A stretch of DNA of 64,000 bases from Kineosporia sp. NBRC 101731 (GTDB lineage: Bacteria; Actinomycetota; Actinomycetes; Actinomycetales; Kineosporiaceae): the NCBI RefSeq assembly GCF_030269305.1, contig NZ_BSTC01000008.1, forward strand, positions 248,001-312,000, given 5' to 3'. The notes below the pieces were generated by a model that saw nothing but the letters and a program-made list of their open reading frames with translations, had not been told where the DNA came from and searched no databases. The translations under genes were made by a program, and so were the position numbers. Positions within the stretch are counted from its first letter, which is position 1, and each line of letters opens with the position of its first letter. Positions 36,996 through 47,864 of this stretch are shown one piece after another.

Positions 36996-37150
36996 CGGTA
37001 CCTCTCACTCGGACGCTGGCCGGCGCGGCAGCAGTGCCGCGCCGTGTGCTCATCCTGGTGAAACGCGAGGCGCCGGTCGTCAGACCAGGGGCGGGCATTG
37101 CACCATCGCCGTGTACGACCACAGACGCATGCCGGGCTGACCCCCCGATC

Positions 37151-37891
37151 TCACAGGCTCTGGCCGCCCGACAGGTCGATGATCGAGCCGGTGGCCCACT
37201 GGAAACCGTCGGACAGCACGGCGGGGACCGCGGCGGTGATGTCGTCCGGTCCGGCGATGCGGCCCTGGGCGATGGTGTGCGCGGCGAGCTCCTGGACCTG
37301 GGGCGAACGCATCATGCCCCCGCCGAAATCGGTCAGCACGGCCCCGCCCATCAGGGTGTTGACCCGGATGCCGCGGTCGGCCAGCTCCACGGCCTGGTAG
37401 CGGGTCAGCACCTCGATCGCCCCCTTGGTGGCGGCGTACGCGGACATACCAGGGACGACGCCCCGGGTCAGGGCAGTGGTCACGTTGAGCACGCGGCCAC
37501 CCTTGTTGATCAGGGGCAGCAGGGCCTGGGTGAGGAAGAACGGCGCCCGCAGGTTGACCCCGACCAGCTCGTCGAACTGCTCCGGGGTGGTCCGGTCGTA
37601 GGGCGCGTAGGTGCCGATCCCGGCGTTGTTGACCAGGTGGTCGAAGGACTGGGTGCCGAAGCGGTCCTGCAGCGTCTGCCGCACCGTGTCGACGAACTCC
37701 GGGTAGGTGTCGGCGCGGGTGACATCGAGCCGGCAGAAGACCAGGTCGTCCGACGCTGCCTCGGCGGCCTCGCGTTCGCTGTGGTGATAGGTACCCACCA
37801 CCGCCACGCCCGCGCTCGTCAGGTGCCGGGCCATGCTCCGGCCGAGCCCGCGCCCGGCCCCGGTGACCAGGGCGATCTTCCGGTCTGCCAT
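37151..37891 (-). CDS. SDR family oxidoreductase
   Basis: 246-aa classical SDR: TGAGRGLG, LDVTRAD, NNAGIGTYAPYD, catalytic YAATKGA, and an unusual tail LSGGQSL. The start ATG 37891 has AAGGAA upstream. It lies 61 bp downstream of the IclR-type regulator on the same strand, probably co-transcribed with it. Confidence 0.9.
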   Translation of the reverse strand: MADRKIALVTGAGRGLGRSMARHLTSAGVAVVGTYHHSEREAAEAASDDLVFCRLDVTRADTYPEFVDTVRQTLQDRFGTQSFDHLVNNAGIGTYAPYDRTTPEQFDELVGVNLRAPFFLTQALLPLINKGGRVLNVTTALTRGVVPGMSAYAATKGAIEVLTRYQAVELADRGIRVNTLMGGAVLTDFGGGMMRSPQVQELAAHTIAQGRIAGPDDITAAVPAVLSDGFQWATGSIIDLSGGQSL

Positions 37892-37952
37892 GAAAGTTCC
37901 TTCCGTCCGTGGGTGGGTCGCCGCCACGATGGAGGAAGGTCGGCCCCGGCTC

Positions 37953-38618
37953 CTACGCGTTGTCCGCTGAGCGGACAAGAGCCTGCTCGAGAGCCGCGGC
38001 AGCGTGGTGGACGGGTGCCGCGAGACGCTCCGCCGGGTGGTGTGCGGCGGTGGCGACCTGCAAGGACGCCCGCCGCCCCCGGGGCAGGACGACCGGCACC
38101 GCGTAGCAGGTGAGCCCCGGCAGCACCGCCTCGTCGTCGACCGCGGCCCCGAACGACCGGCGCCGCGCGGTCGGGATGCGGCCGGGCGTGAGCACCATCG
38201 CCGCGGCCGTCGAGGCGGGCATCTGCGCACCGCTCCGGGCGTCGATCGGCAGGGTGTCACGGCCGGGCAGCATCTCCAGCGCCACGAACGAATCTTCCGA
38301 CGGGACCACAAAGGACACCGCTGCCCCGGTCTGTTCGCGCAACTCGGCCATCACCCTGGAGGCGGTTCCCCGCAGACCGGTCAGGGGCTCCACCTGCTGG
38401 GCCAGACCCAGCAGCGACGCGGCCAGGTGCCAGTGCCCGTTCTGCAGCTCCACCGCCCCGGCCTCCCGTAACTGACGCAGAAGCCGGTGCACGGTGGGGC
38501 GGGGCAGCCCGGTCGCCCCCGCGATCGTCGCCACCTGATGCTCCCGGCCGCTGCCGGGCAGGGCCCGCAGCACCCGGAACGCACCGTCCACGACGCTTCT
38601 CGGTTCCCGTTCCGCCAC
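37953..38618 (-). CDS. IclR-family transcriptional regulator
   Basis: About 221 aa. N-terminal winged HTH (SVVDGAFRVLRALPGSG..HQVATIAGATGLPRPTVHRLLRQLREAGAVE) and C-terminal effector domain (LREQTGAAVSFVVPSEDSFVALEML; LPGLTCYAVPVVLP). GTG 38618 has GGAGG 8 nt upstream and gives the usual N-terminus. The frame stays open further upstream through the divergent gene's promoter, so a longer form is possible. Likely regulates the SDR next to it and/or the divergent gene at 38823. Confidence 0.8.
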   Translation of the reverse strand: MAEREPRSVVDGAFRVLRALPGSGREHQVATIAGATGLPRPTVHRLLRQLREAGAVELQNGHWHLAASLLGLAQQVEPLTGLRGTASRVMAELREQTGAAVSFVVPSEDSFVALEMLPGRDTLPIDARSGAQMPASTAAAMVLTPGRIPTARRRSFGAAVDDEAVLPGLTCYAVPVVLPRGRRASLQVATAAHHPAERLAAPVHHAAAALEQALVRSADNA

Positions 38619-38822
38619 CGCGCAGACCTCCGTCCAGGGACGCTCGAAGCTCACCACCGTAACGTCGCCCTCCGGGTAGGCCTTCGCCCGGGCCCAGATC
38701 CCGTCGCGTATCGCCGCCGCACTGGTAGAGACGAAACTGTACTTCTCGCGAACCCGGTTCGAGGCTATGGTCGGGGCCTCGTCACTCAGCAGTTCGCTGC
38801 CGTTTCTCGGGGAGGAGCGCCG

Positions 38823-39557
38823 GTGCCCGAACCGCTGCCTGAGCAGAATCCCTTCGCCGCGCCGGAAGACTTCGCCTACGACTCGGTGCGGCGCCATTTC
38901 CGGGACGGCGAGGCACTGACGTTCGACGAGCGTTACCGATACGCCCAGCTGCCACTCATCGAGCCGGGGCATCCCTTGGCTCTGCGCCGCAGCCCGGATG
39001 ATGCGTACCTGAACGGTTCCTACCGGGACGCCCGCATCTCGGTGGTTGCCCGGCTCACGGTGAACCCGTCACTCGGCGAGCAGGCCACCCTGACCTCGTT
39101 CGGTCACAAGATCGACCACGCGATGACGGAGCGCCGAAAGGATCTGCTGCACGTCACGATCGCGGGTGGTCTCGATCGGGGACCGGCGGAACTGGCGCAG
39201 GCGCTGGAGGGTACGGCAGCGTTCTCGATGCGTCTCTACGGCCCGCTGGTCGGGCAGTTCAACTCCGGGCGCCTGTACCTGCCCGCCGTGCCGACCCGCA
39301 CGGCCCGGGGCGACGCGTTCCGGGATCTGCGCGGGCGCCTGGGTGTCTGCGTCGGCGACTTCTTCGCGTGCGGCCTGCTGCATTTCCGAGACGAGCTGAC
39401 TCCGTCCGAAACGATGGACCTGGAGTGCTTTCTCCAGGTGTGGCAGCGAGAGATCGTGGCGGAGAACCGGGTCGATGAGTTGTGGGTCATGTCCACCCAT
39501 GACGACCTCGGAATCGATTCGGCCTTCGTGAGCAGGGTCGAGCTGAGCCAGGGCTGA
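38823..39557 (+). CDS. hypothetical protein, 244 aa
   Basis: No family recognised. Soluble protein without signal peptide. It begins MPEPLPEQNPFAAPEDFAYDSVRRHF, has a middle segment TLTSFGHKIDHAMTERRKDLLHVTIAGGL, and a C-terminal helix-rich part. GTG 38823 has GGGGAGGAG upstream. It is divergent from the IclR gene, so shares a ~200-bp regulatory gap with it. Confidence 0.7.
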   Translation: MPEPLPEQNPFAAPEDFAYDSVRRHFRDGEALTFDERYRYAQLPLIEPGHPLALRRSPDDAYLNGSYRDARISVVARLTVNPSLGEQATLTSFGHKIDHAMTERRKDLLHVTIAGGLDRGPAELAQALEGTAAFSMRLYGPLVGQFNSGRLYLPAVPTRTARGDAFRDLRGRLGVCVGDFFACGLLHFRDELTPSETMDLECFLQVWQREIVAENRVDELWVMSTHDDLGIDSAFVSRVELSQG

Positions 39558-39722
39558 AGTGTCTATTCCGATTCAACTGACTGTTAAGACTTTTCCCGGT
39601 CCAGGGCCGGGGTGGGAACTTTTCTGTGGGTTGGTCATGGCAGGCAACCTTTTCCGCCGCCCCACCGACTAGGTGCCAGTCAGCTCGTCCGGTGATCGTC
39701 GTACAAAGGAAAATGACCACCC

Positions 39723-41552
39723 ATGGTTCAGTTTCGTGCTCGTAGGCGCTGGCAGGTCGCAGGTGTGGCCGGTCTGGTCTCACTGATCGGCGCCGGTGTC
39801 ACTGTTGTCGGCGCCAACGCCGCCGAACCGTCCGGCAGTGCGTTCAGCGCCGACTTCGAGTCCAGCAGCACCAGCGCCTGGTCCAAGTCGGGCGGCACCT
39901 GGGCGATTGCCACCGACGGCACGAAGGTGCTGCGCCAGAGCAACGCGAGCAGCGAGAACGCCCGTGAGTTCGCCGGTGACACCTCCTGGACCGACTACAC
40001 GGTCTCCGGCCGGGTGAAGCCGCTCTCGCTCGGCACCGGCGGTTTCGTCGGCGTGCTCGCCCGCGCCAAGAGCTCGACGACCTTCTACCGGCTCGCGCTG
40101 GTTCCGGGCGCCGTCCAGCTCCAGGCCGTGAGCAGCGGCACCGTCACGGTGCTCGCCACCTCGGCGCAGACCGTCTCGAACAACACCTGGTACACCCTCA
40201 GCCTGAGCGTCTCCGGCACGACCGTCACCGGCAGCGTCAACGGCAAGGTCGTGGGCACGGCCAAGAGCTCGCTCGCGTCCGCCGGCCGCATCGGTCTGCA
40301 GACGGGGAACGCGACCGCGAGCTTCGACGACGTCACCGTGACCACGGGATCGGTCGCCACGCCGACCACGACGACCACGAGTGCGCCGGTCACCACGACG
40401 ACGCCCGCCGCCACGGCGACCACCAGCGCCCCTGCGACCACCACGTCCAGCGGTTCCGCGGTGGCCGGTGCCCTGTACGTGTCGCCCAAGGGCACGGCCA
40501 GTGCGGCCGGTACCGCGGCGGCCCCGACCACCCTGGCCAACGCCATCACCAAGGTGGCCGCCGGTGGCACGATCTACCTGCGGGGTGGCACCTACTCGCT
40601 GTCCGCGACGCAGACCATCGCGGCGGGCAACAACGGCACGGCCAGTGCGCTCAAGACCATCTCGGCGTACCCCGGTGAGAAGCCGGTGCTGGACTTCTCG
40701 GCGATGGCCACGGGTGACGCGAACCGCGGTCTCGCGCTCAACGGCAACTACTGGCACCTGTACGGATTCACGGTGCAGAAGGCCGGTGACAACGGCATCG
40801 CGGTCGGTGGTAGCCACAACACCATCGAGCGCGTCGTGACGGCCTACAACCGCGACAGCGGCCTGCAGATCTCCCGGGTCTCCTCGGCCGTCGCGAAGGC
40901 GGACTGGCCGGCCAACAACCTGGTGCTCAGCTCCGAGTCGCACGACAACGCCGACCCCGACGGTGAGGACGCGGACGGCTTCGCGGCCAAGCTCACCGTG
41001 GGCGTCAACAACGTCTTCCGTTACACCGTTTCGCACCACAACATCGACGACGGCTGGGACCTGTTCGCCAAGGCCGACACCGGTGCGATCTCCCCGGTGA
41101 CCATCGAGGACTCGCTCTCCTACAGCAACGGCACGCTGAGCGACGGTACGGTGAACGCCTCGGGTGACCGGAACGGCTTCAAGCTCGGCGGTTCGGACAT
41201 CAAGGTCAACCACATCGTCAAGCGCAGCATCGCTTACAACAACGGCCACCACGGCTTCACGTACAACAGCAACCCCGGCTCGATGACGATCGCGAACAAC
41301 CTCGGCGTCGACAACGCCGAGCGCAACTACGCGTTCGACGAGGGCACGTCGACGTTCACCAGCAACACCTCGTGCCGCTTCAAGGTGAGCGGCTCGAATG
41401 ACAAGATCACCGGCACGGCCGGCAGCACGAACCAGTTCTACTCGGGTAGCAACGGTTCTCGCTGCTCCGCCTACAGCGGTGCCTTCGCCTGGTCCTTCGA
41501 CACGGCCGGCAAGCTGGTCACCACCTTCGGTGGCAAGGCCGTCACCTTCTGA
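39723..41552 (+). CDS. secreted PL9-family pectate lyase
   Basis: 609-aa extracellular polysaccharide lyase. Signal/anchor segment (RRRWQVAGVAGLVSLIGAGVTVVGANA), then a LamG/CBM-like beta-sandwich (~40-205) and a Thr/Ala/Pro linker (~207-245). The C-terminal right-handed beta-helix carries PL9 hallmarks: GSHNTIERV, DNADPDGEDADGFAAK with Ca-binding Asp, HHNIDDGWDLFAKADTG and GNRNGFKLGG-like DRNGFKLGG. It cleaves polygalacturonate outside the cell. AAAGGAAAA precedes ATG 39723. The convergent eda-edd genes next door suggest a link with uronate catabolism. Confidence 0.88.
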   Translation: MVQFRARRRWQVAGVAGLVSLIGAGVTVVGANAAEPSGSAFSADFESSSTSAWSKSGGTWAIATDGTKVLRQSNASSENAREFAGDTSWTDYTVSGRVKPLSLGTGGFVGVLARAKSSTTFYRLALVPGAVQLQAVSSGTVTVLATSAQTVSNNTWYTLSLSVSGTTVTGSVNGKVVGTAKSSLASAGRIGLQTGNATASFDDVTVTTGSVATPTTTTTSAPVTTTTPAATATTSAPATTTSSGSAVAGALYVSPKGTASAAGTAAAPTTLANAITKVAAGGTIYLRGGTYSLSATQTIAAGNNGTASALKTISAYPGEKPVLDFSAMATGDANRGLALNGNYWHLYGFTVQKAGDNGIAVGGSHNTIERVVTAYNRDSGLQISRVSSAVAKADWPANNLVLSSESHDNADPDGEDADGFAAKLTVGVNNVFRYTVSHHNIDDGWDLFAKADTGAISPVTIEDSLSYSNGTLSDGTVNASGDRNGFKLGGSDIKVNHIVKRSIAYNNGHHGFTYNSNPGSMTIANNLGVDNAERNYAFDEGTSTFTSNTSCRFKVSGSNDKITGTAGSTNQFYSGSNGSRCSAYSGAFAWSFDTAGKLVTTFGGKAVTF

Positions 41553-41566
41553 TCCGGTCCGACACC

Positions 41567-41607
41567 AAGAACCGCCCCGGCCAGAGCTTCTGGCCGGGGC
41601 GGTTCTT
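41567..41607. terminator. strong bidirectional terminator
   Basis: Perfect 19-bp stem with a 3-nt loop (arms begin AAGAACCGCCCCGGCCAGA), flanked by A- and T-rich ends on both strands, between the convergent pectate lyase and eda. Confidence 0.95.
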
Positions 41608-41619
41608 TGCGCGCAGGAG

Positions 41620-42263
41620 CTACCGCAGGGTCCGGGTCGCGGCGGCCAGCGCCGTGATCTGCTGCCAGTCGGCGTCCTTCACCGCGGTCTGGGGCGTCAG
41701 CCAGGTTCCGCCGACACATCCGACGTTGGGTAGGGCCAGGAAGTCGGGAGCCGACTCCGGGGTGATGCCGCCCGTCGGGCAGAACCGCAGCTGTGGCAGC
41801 GGACCGGACACAGCCTTGAGCAAGGCCGTTCCGCCGACCACGGTGGCCGGGAAGAGCTTGGCCTCGGTGATGCCCCGCTCCATGAGCCGCATCATGTCCG
41901 ACGGGGTTGCGCAGCCGGCCAGGAACGGCAGCCCGACGCGGTCGAGACCGTCGAGGAGACGGTCGGTGCTGCCCGGGCTGACCAGGAACCGGGCACCGGC
42001 GGCGGCCGAGTCCTGGGCCTGCTGCTCGGAGCAGACGGTGCCGGCACCGATGAGCATGTCGGGGACCTCGGCGGCGATGGCCCTGATCGCGTCGAGCGCG
42101 GCGGGGGAGCGCAGGGTCACCTCGATGATGCCGACGCCTCCGTCGAGGAGGGCGCGGGCCAGGGGCACGGCGCTCTCGACGTCTTGCACGACGACGACCG
42201 GGATGACCGGGGAGACGTCGAGGAGCGAGGTGGTGGTGTCGGCGAGAACGGCCGGTGCGGTGC

Positions 42264-42267
<4 letters not shown>
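41620..42267 (-). CDS. eda: KDPG aldolase (2-dehydro-3-deoxyphosphogluconate aldolase)
   Basis: 215-aa class I aldolase cleaving KDPG to pyruvate and glyceraldehyde 3-phosphate. Schiff-base Lys137 in ITEAKLFPA, catalytic Glu49 in IIEVTLRS, and the phosphate-binding FCPTGGI and VGGTWL segments. It overlaps edd by 4 bp (ATGA), forming an Entner-Doudoroff operon. Confidence 0.95.
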
Positions 42268-44195
<1,928 letters not shown>

Positions 44196-44250
44196 GTGAC
44201 GAGGGTAACCAGTTTTGCTTCCGAAAGACATAACTCCTGTCCCTCAAAAG

Positions 44251-44259
44251 CTAAATTAG
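44251..44259. promoter_or_regulatory. candidate ROK operator
   Basis: Perfect palindrome CTAAATTAG in an AT-rich patch of the 99-bp gap between edd and the divergent ROK gene. Short A/T-rich TTAG-type half-sites are typical for ROK repressors such as NagC/Mlc and XylR. Confidence 0.4.
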
Positions 44260-44294
44260 AGTGAACGCGTGGAAACGGTGCGGGGGATCGGCCA

Positions 44295-45506
44295 GTGAGG
44301 GGCACTGTGACGGCGGTCACTGCCGGTGACGTACTTCAGCTGGTTCGCGACGGGGAGGCCCGTTCGCGCGCGGAGGTCGCCCGGCTGACCGGTTTGTCGC
44401 GGACGGCGGTCGCCGCCCGGGTGGACGCGCTGGTCGAGGCCCGGCTGGTCGCCGAGACGGAGTCGCCGGGGATCGGCGTCGGGCGTCCGCCCAAGCGTCT
44501 GGACTTCGAGGCCGGGGCCGGTCTGGTGCTCGCCGCCGCCATCGGGCGCAGCCGGGCGCAGTTCACCGTATGTGACCTCGCGGGGCGGGTTCTCGGAGCC
44601 GACGAGCTCGAGCAAGAAGTCGGTCAGGGGCCGGCCGACGTCCTGCCGAGGGCAGTCAGCCGACTGCGGGCCCTGCTCCTGAAGGTCGGGCGGGACCCGG
44701 CGGACGTGCTCGGGATCGGCGTCAGTATCCCCGGCACGGTCGACCCGGTGGCCGGTACGAGCCTCAACTCGGCGATCATGCGTGGGTGGGACAGCGTACC
44801 GATCGCGCCCTACTTCGCCGAGCTCTCCTCGGCGCCCGTGGTGATCGAGAACGACACGAACGCGATCGCCCTGGCTGAGCTCGACGCCCACTTCACGCGC
44901 TACCAGGACGCCCTGATCGTGAAGGCATCCACCGGTCTGGGCGCGGGAATCGTCGCGGGAGGCGTTCTGCAGCACGGAGCGCGGGGTGCGGCGGGTGATA
45001 TCGGACACGTGAAGTACCGCGGCGCCCACAACGTGCCGTGCCGGTGCGGTGACAGTGGCTGCCTCGAGGCGGTGGCCGGTGGGTGGGCGCTGGTGCGCGA
45101 CCTGACGGCTCAGGGCCGCGAGGTCGCACACGTCCGTGACGTCGTCAGCCTCGCCCTCGAAGGTGACGTCGTGGCCCGCCGGGCCATCCGGAGCAGTGGG
45201 CAGGCGATCGGGGCGGTGCTGGCCGCCGCCGTCACCCTGCTGGATCCGGCCGTCATCGTCGTCGGCGGTGACATGGCCCCGGCCTACGACCTGCTCGTGG
45301 CCGGCCTGAGGGAGACCCTCTACCGCGACGCCACCACCGTCGCCGCCCGAGACCTCGATGTCCTGGCCGCAACTCACGGCGCCGACTCCGGAACCCGGGG
45401 CACCGCGGTCCTGGCCCTACGGCGTGTGCTGAGTCCCCGGGCCGTCGACGACCGGCTCAGCCTCGGCATCACGCGGGCACGGTCGACACTTCGGACCGAA
45501 GTCTGA
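44295..45506 (+). CDS. ROK-family transcriptional regulator
   Basis: 403-aa sugar-responsive repressor. N-terminal winged HTH (ARSRAEVARLTGLSRTAVAARVDALVEARLV) and C-terminal ROK/kinase fold (GIGVSIPGTVDPV; VIENDTNAIALAEL; STGLGAGIVAGG; GDIGHVKY) with the zinc site CRCGDSGCLE. GTG start. It is divergent from edd-eda and presumably represses it, releasing on a sugar or sugar acid. Confidence 0.92.
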   Translation: MRGTVTAVTAGDVLQLVRDGEARSRAEVARLTGLSRTAVAARVDALVEARLVAETESPGIGVGRPPKRLDFEAGAGLVLAAAIGRSRAQFTVCDLAGRVLGADELEQEVGQGPADVLPRAVSRLRALLLKVGRDPADVLGIGVSIPGTVDPVAGTSLNSAIMRGWDSVPIAPYFAELSSAPVVIENDTNAIALAELDAHFTRYQDALIVKASTGLGAGIVAGGVLQHGARGAAGDIGHVKYRGAHNVPCRCGDSGCLEAVAGGWALVRDLTAQGREVAHVRDVVSLALEGDVVARRAIRSSGQAIGAVLAAAVTLLDPAVIVVGGDMAPAYDLLVAGLRETLYRDATTVAARDLDVLAATHGADSGTRGTAVLALRRVLSPRAVDDRLSLGITRARSTLRTEV

Positions 45507-45574
45507 GGTCGGGTTCTGGCTGACCGCCCGGAATGCCTGTCCCGCAGTCGTTCCGTTGAGAAGGCACCGCGGTC

Positions 45575-45625
45575 TCAGATGCCGTTCTCGCCACCGTCGA
45601 CGTAGAGGGTGGTGCCGACCAGGCC
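45575..45625 (-). pseudogene. 3' fragment of an SDR gene
   Basis: Minus-strand residues RGLVGTTLYVDGGENGI followed by TGA match the invariant C-terminus of classical SDRs. The rest of the gene is missing; a fragment of another gene on the opposite strand begins immediately upstream. Confidence 0.5.
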
Positions 45626-45631
45626 TCGCTC

Positions 45632-45844
45632 ATGCAGGGCTATCTGGCCCGGTGCATCGAGACCCTCGCGCCGTGGGCGCACCCCCGGACGATGGTCAAC
45701 TTCCTCTCCCCGGACGAGGGTCGTTCCCCGGAAGAACTGCGGAACGTCTACGGCACCGACCTCAATGACCGTCTCGTCGCGGTGAAGGAGAAGTACGACC
45801 CCGAGAACATGTTCCGGCTCAATCACAACACCGTCCGCGCATGA
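45632..45844 (+). pseudogene. 3' fragment of a BBE-type FAD-linked oxidase gene
   Basis: 70 codons reading ..APWAHPRTMVNFLSPDEG..YGTDLNDRLVAVKEKYDPENMFRLNHNTVRA, the C-terminal BBE domain of berberine-bridge-type FAD oxidases. The FAD domain (about 400 residues) is absent, so this is a remnant. Confidence 0.7.
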
Positions 45845-45864
45845 GCACGGGCCTCCTCGGGTCG

Positions 45865-46219
45865 GCGAGGGTGGCGGCACCTGGCCCAGGCATTCGGCCA
45901 GCCGCTTGATCTCCTCCAGGTCGCCGGTTGCCGGGTTGAAAATAATTTCTTCGACTCCGCTTTCCTCGAAGCCGGCGCAAATGGCGCGGACCTGATCCGT
46001 GTCGACCGCTGCGTTCCCGGCGATCAACCCGGCAACCCCTCGGACCACCGTGAAAGTCTCGTTGGAGCGGGGATGTACGTGCTCACCCACGACGGCCGCC
46101 CCCGGGAGGGCGTACAGGTCGGCGACCGTTCTGCCTTCACTACTGACAGCAGCCTGACGCAGAACGCCGTATTCGCCGGTGGCCGGATTGGTCACGACAT
46201 CGAAGGTCATGCCGTCCAT
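45865..46219 (-). pseudogene. chimeric remnant: cupin N-terminus joined to LLM-oxidoreductase C-terminus
   Basis: The first ~65 residues (FDVVTNPATGEYGVLRQAAVSSEGRTVADLYALPGAAVVGEHVHPRSNETFTVV) are the start of a cupin protein with the EHVHP metal motif. They run in frame into VDTDQVRAICAGFEESGVEEIIFNPATGDLEEIKRLAECL, typical of the C-terminus of luciferase-like F420/flavin oxidoreductases. The frame then continues antisense through the BBE fragment. It looks like a deletion junction, not a functional fusion. Confidence 0.6.
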
Positions 46220-46282
46220 CCTGGAACGGGCCGGACGACGTCATCAAGAAGACACAAAAAGTGCCTACTCCGTGTGCGTGGC

Positions 46283-47128
46283 TCAGCCGACCACGCGCAG
46301 ACCACTGTGCTGGGAAACAATGGTGCGCAATGCGTCCTCTGTTGCCGCATCCGCCGGAGTGATGACGGAAAGGCGCTGATCCGAGCCGTCCTGGACGGCC
46401 AGCACGTCGTAGCGAAGGGTCATGACGCCGACGGTCGGATGGAGGACGCGTTTGGTCCCGTTCGTGCGTTCCTGGACCGTCTGGTCGTCCCACCAGGTCG
46501 CGAAATCGGGGCTCTTCTGCCGTAGTTCGCCGACCAGGGCCTGGAGTCGGGGGTCGTCCGGGTGCCGGGTGAGGTTCGCCCGCAGATTGCCGACGTGCTC
46601 GCGGGCGATCCGGGTCCAGTCCATCTGGAAGTCGCGGGAGGCGGGTTCGAGGAACAGCGGCAGCGTCGTATTGGTCGCGACGGCGAAGCCGGGCCCCAAC
46701 AAGGCTACGGCGGCGGCATTGTGGGCCAGCACGTCGAACCGGAAGTCGAGGATCCAGGCCGGGGTCGTCGGCATGCTGCGCAGCAGGGTCTGGAGCGACT
46801 CGCTGGCCGGGGCGGGCACGTGCCGGGCCGGCGGGGCCTCGCCCCGGGCGATCAGGTGCAGATGATGACGCTCGGCCTCCGAGAGCGCCAAGGCCTGCGA
46901 CACCGCGTCCAGGACAGCGGTGCCCGGTACGCCGACCCGCCCCTGCTCAAGCCGGATGTACCAGTCGATGCTGACGGCGGCCAGCTGCGCGACCTCCTGC
47001 CGCCTCAGCCCGGGCGTCCGGCGCCGGGCGACCTCCGGCAGGCCGACGTCACCCGGCTGCACCCGGGCCCGCATCGCCCGGAGAAAGGCAGATAGTTCGG
47101 GCCGGTTCGTCGCCCTGGGCGCTGTCAC
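46283..47128 (-). CDS. XRE-family regulator with MmyB-like domain
   Basis: 281-aa paralogue of the regulator at 35281. HTH (ARRRTPGLRRQEVAQLAAVSIDWYIRLEQGRVGVP) and ligand domain (ILDFRFDVLAHNAAAVALLG; LTRHPDDPRLQALVGELRQKSPDFATWWDD; RYDVLAVQDGSDQRLSVITPADAATED). It lies next to the remnants at 45.6-46.2 kb, which may include its former target genes. Confidence 0.9.
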   Translation of the reverse strand: MTAPRATNRPELSAFLRAMRARVQPGDVGLPEVARRRTPGLRRQEVAQLAAVSIDWYIRLEQGRVGVPGTAVLDAVSQALALSEAERHHLHLIARGEAPPARHVPAPASESLQTLLRSMPTTPAWILDFRFDVLAHNAAAVALLGPGFAVATNTTLPLFLEPASRDFQMDWTRIAREHVGNLRANLTRHPDDPRLQALVGELRQKSPDFATWWDDQTVQERTNGTKRVLHPTVGVMTLRYDVLAVQDGSDQRLSVITPADAATEDALRTIVSQHSGLRVVG

Positions 47129-47279
47129 CGCCCCAGCCTGCTACGCCGCGCGGTGGTTCGTCGAGAGCCGAGGGTGGCACTCCGGGCACCAGCATGCCAA
47201 GGGTCTCCCTGGGAGTTCCCGCAGGTCGCAGGGTTGTGGGTGTTCGCAGTCCACCCTCTTGCCGATGGAGCACCCCAGC

Positions 47280-47798
47280 ATGAACAACCCGTTCGACCGT
47301 CTCCCCGAGGTGCCCGCCTTCGAGCTCAAGAGCGCCGCCGCCGTCGACGGCCGGCCCCTGCCGCTCGCCCAGATGTCCGGCGCCTTCGGGATCCCGGGTG
47401 GCCAGGACATCTCCCCGGACCTGACCTGGTCGGGGGCCCCCGAGGGCACCAAGAGCTACGCCGTGACCATGTACGACCCGGACGCCCCGACCCTGTCGGG
47501 CTTCTGGCACTGGGCCGTCGCCAACATCCCCACCACCGTCACCTCCCTGCCCGCCGGTGCCGACCTGCCGGAGGGAGCGATCCAGCTGCCGAACGACGCC
47601 CGCATGCCGCAGTACATCGGCGCCGCCCCGCCGGCCGGCCACGGCCCGCACCGCTACTTCATCACCGTGCACGCCCTGGACGTGGAAGACATCGGCGTGC
47701 CGGCCGAGGGCACCCCGGCCTTCCTCGGCTTCACCATGGCCTCCCACATCCTTGCCCGCGCCACCATCGTGGCCACCGCCGAGACCCCGGCCTCCTGA
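47280..47798 (+). CDS. YbhB/YbcL-type PEBP protein
   Basis: 172-aa phosphatidylethanolamine-binding-protein family member: SPDLTWSGAPEGTKSYAVTMYDPDAPTLSGFWHWAVANIP and GPHRYFITVHALD are the ligand-pocket motifs. Cytosolic, function in bacteria poorly defined. ATG 47280 has GGAG 9 nt upstream; ATG 47265 is an alternative. Divergent from the XRE regulator with a ~150-bp gap. Confidence 0.9.
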   Translation: MNNPFDRLPEVPAFELKSAAAVDGRPLPLAQMSGAFGIPGGQDISPDLTWSGAPEGTKSYAVTMYDPDAPTLSGFWHWAVANIPTTVTSLPAGADLPEGAIQLPNDARMPQYIGAAPPAGHGPHRYFITVHALDVEDIGVPAEGTPAFLGFTMASHILARATIVATAETPAS

Positions 47799-47806
47799 CA
47801 GCACTG

Positions 47807-47832
47807 GCCCGGTTCCCGAAGGGGAACCGGGC
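47807..47832. terminator. bidirectional terminator hairpin
   Basis: Perfect 11-bp stem GCCCGGTTCCC / GGGAACCGGGC with a 4-nt loop, between the PEBP gene and the convergent GPP34 gene. Confidence 0.9.
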
Positions 47833-47864
47833 AGGCCGTTGATCACGCTGGGAAACGGTGCTCG

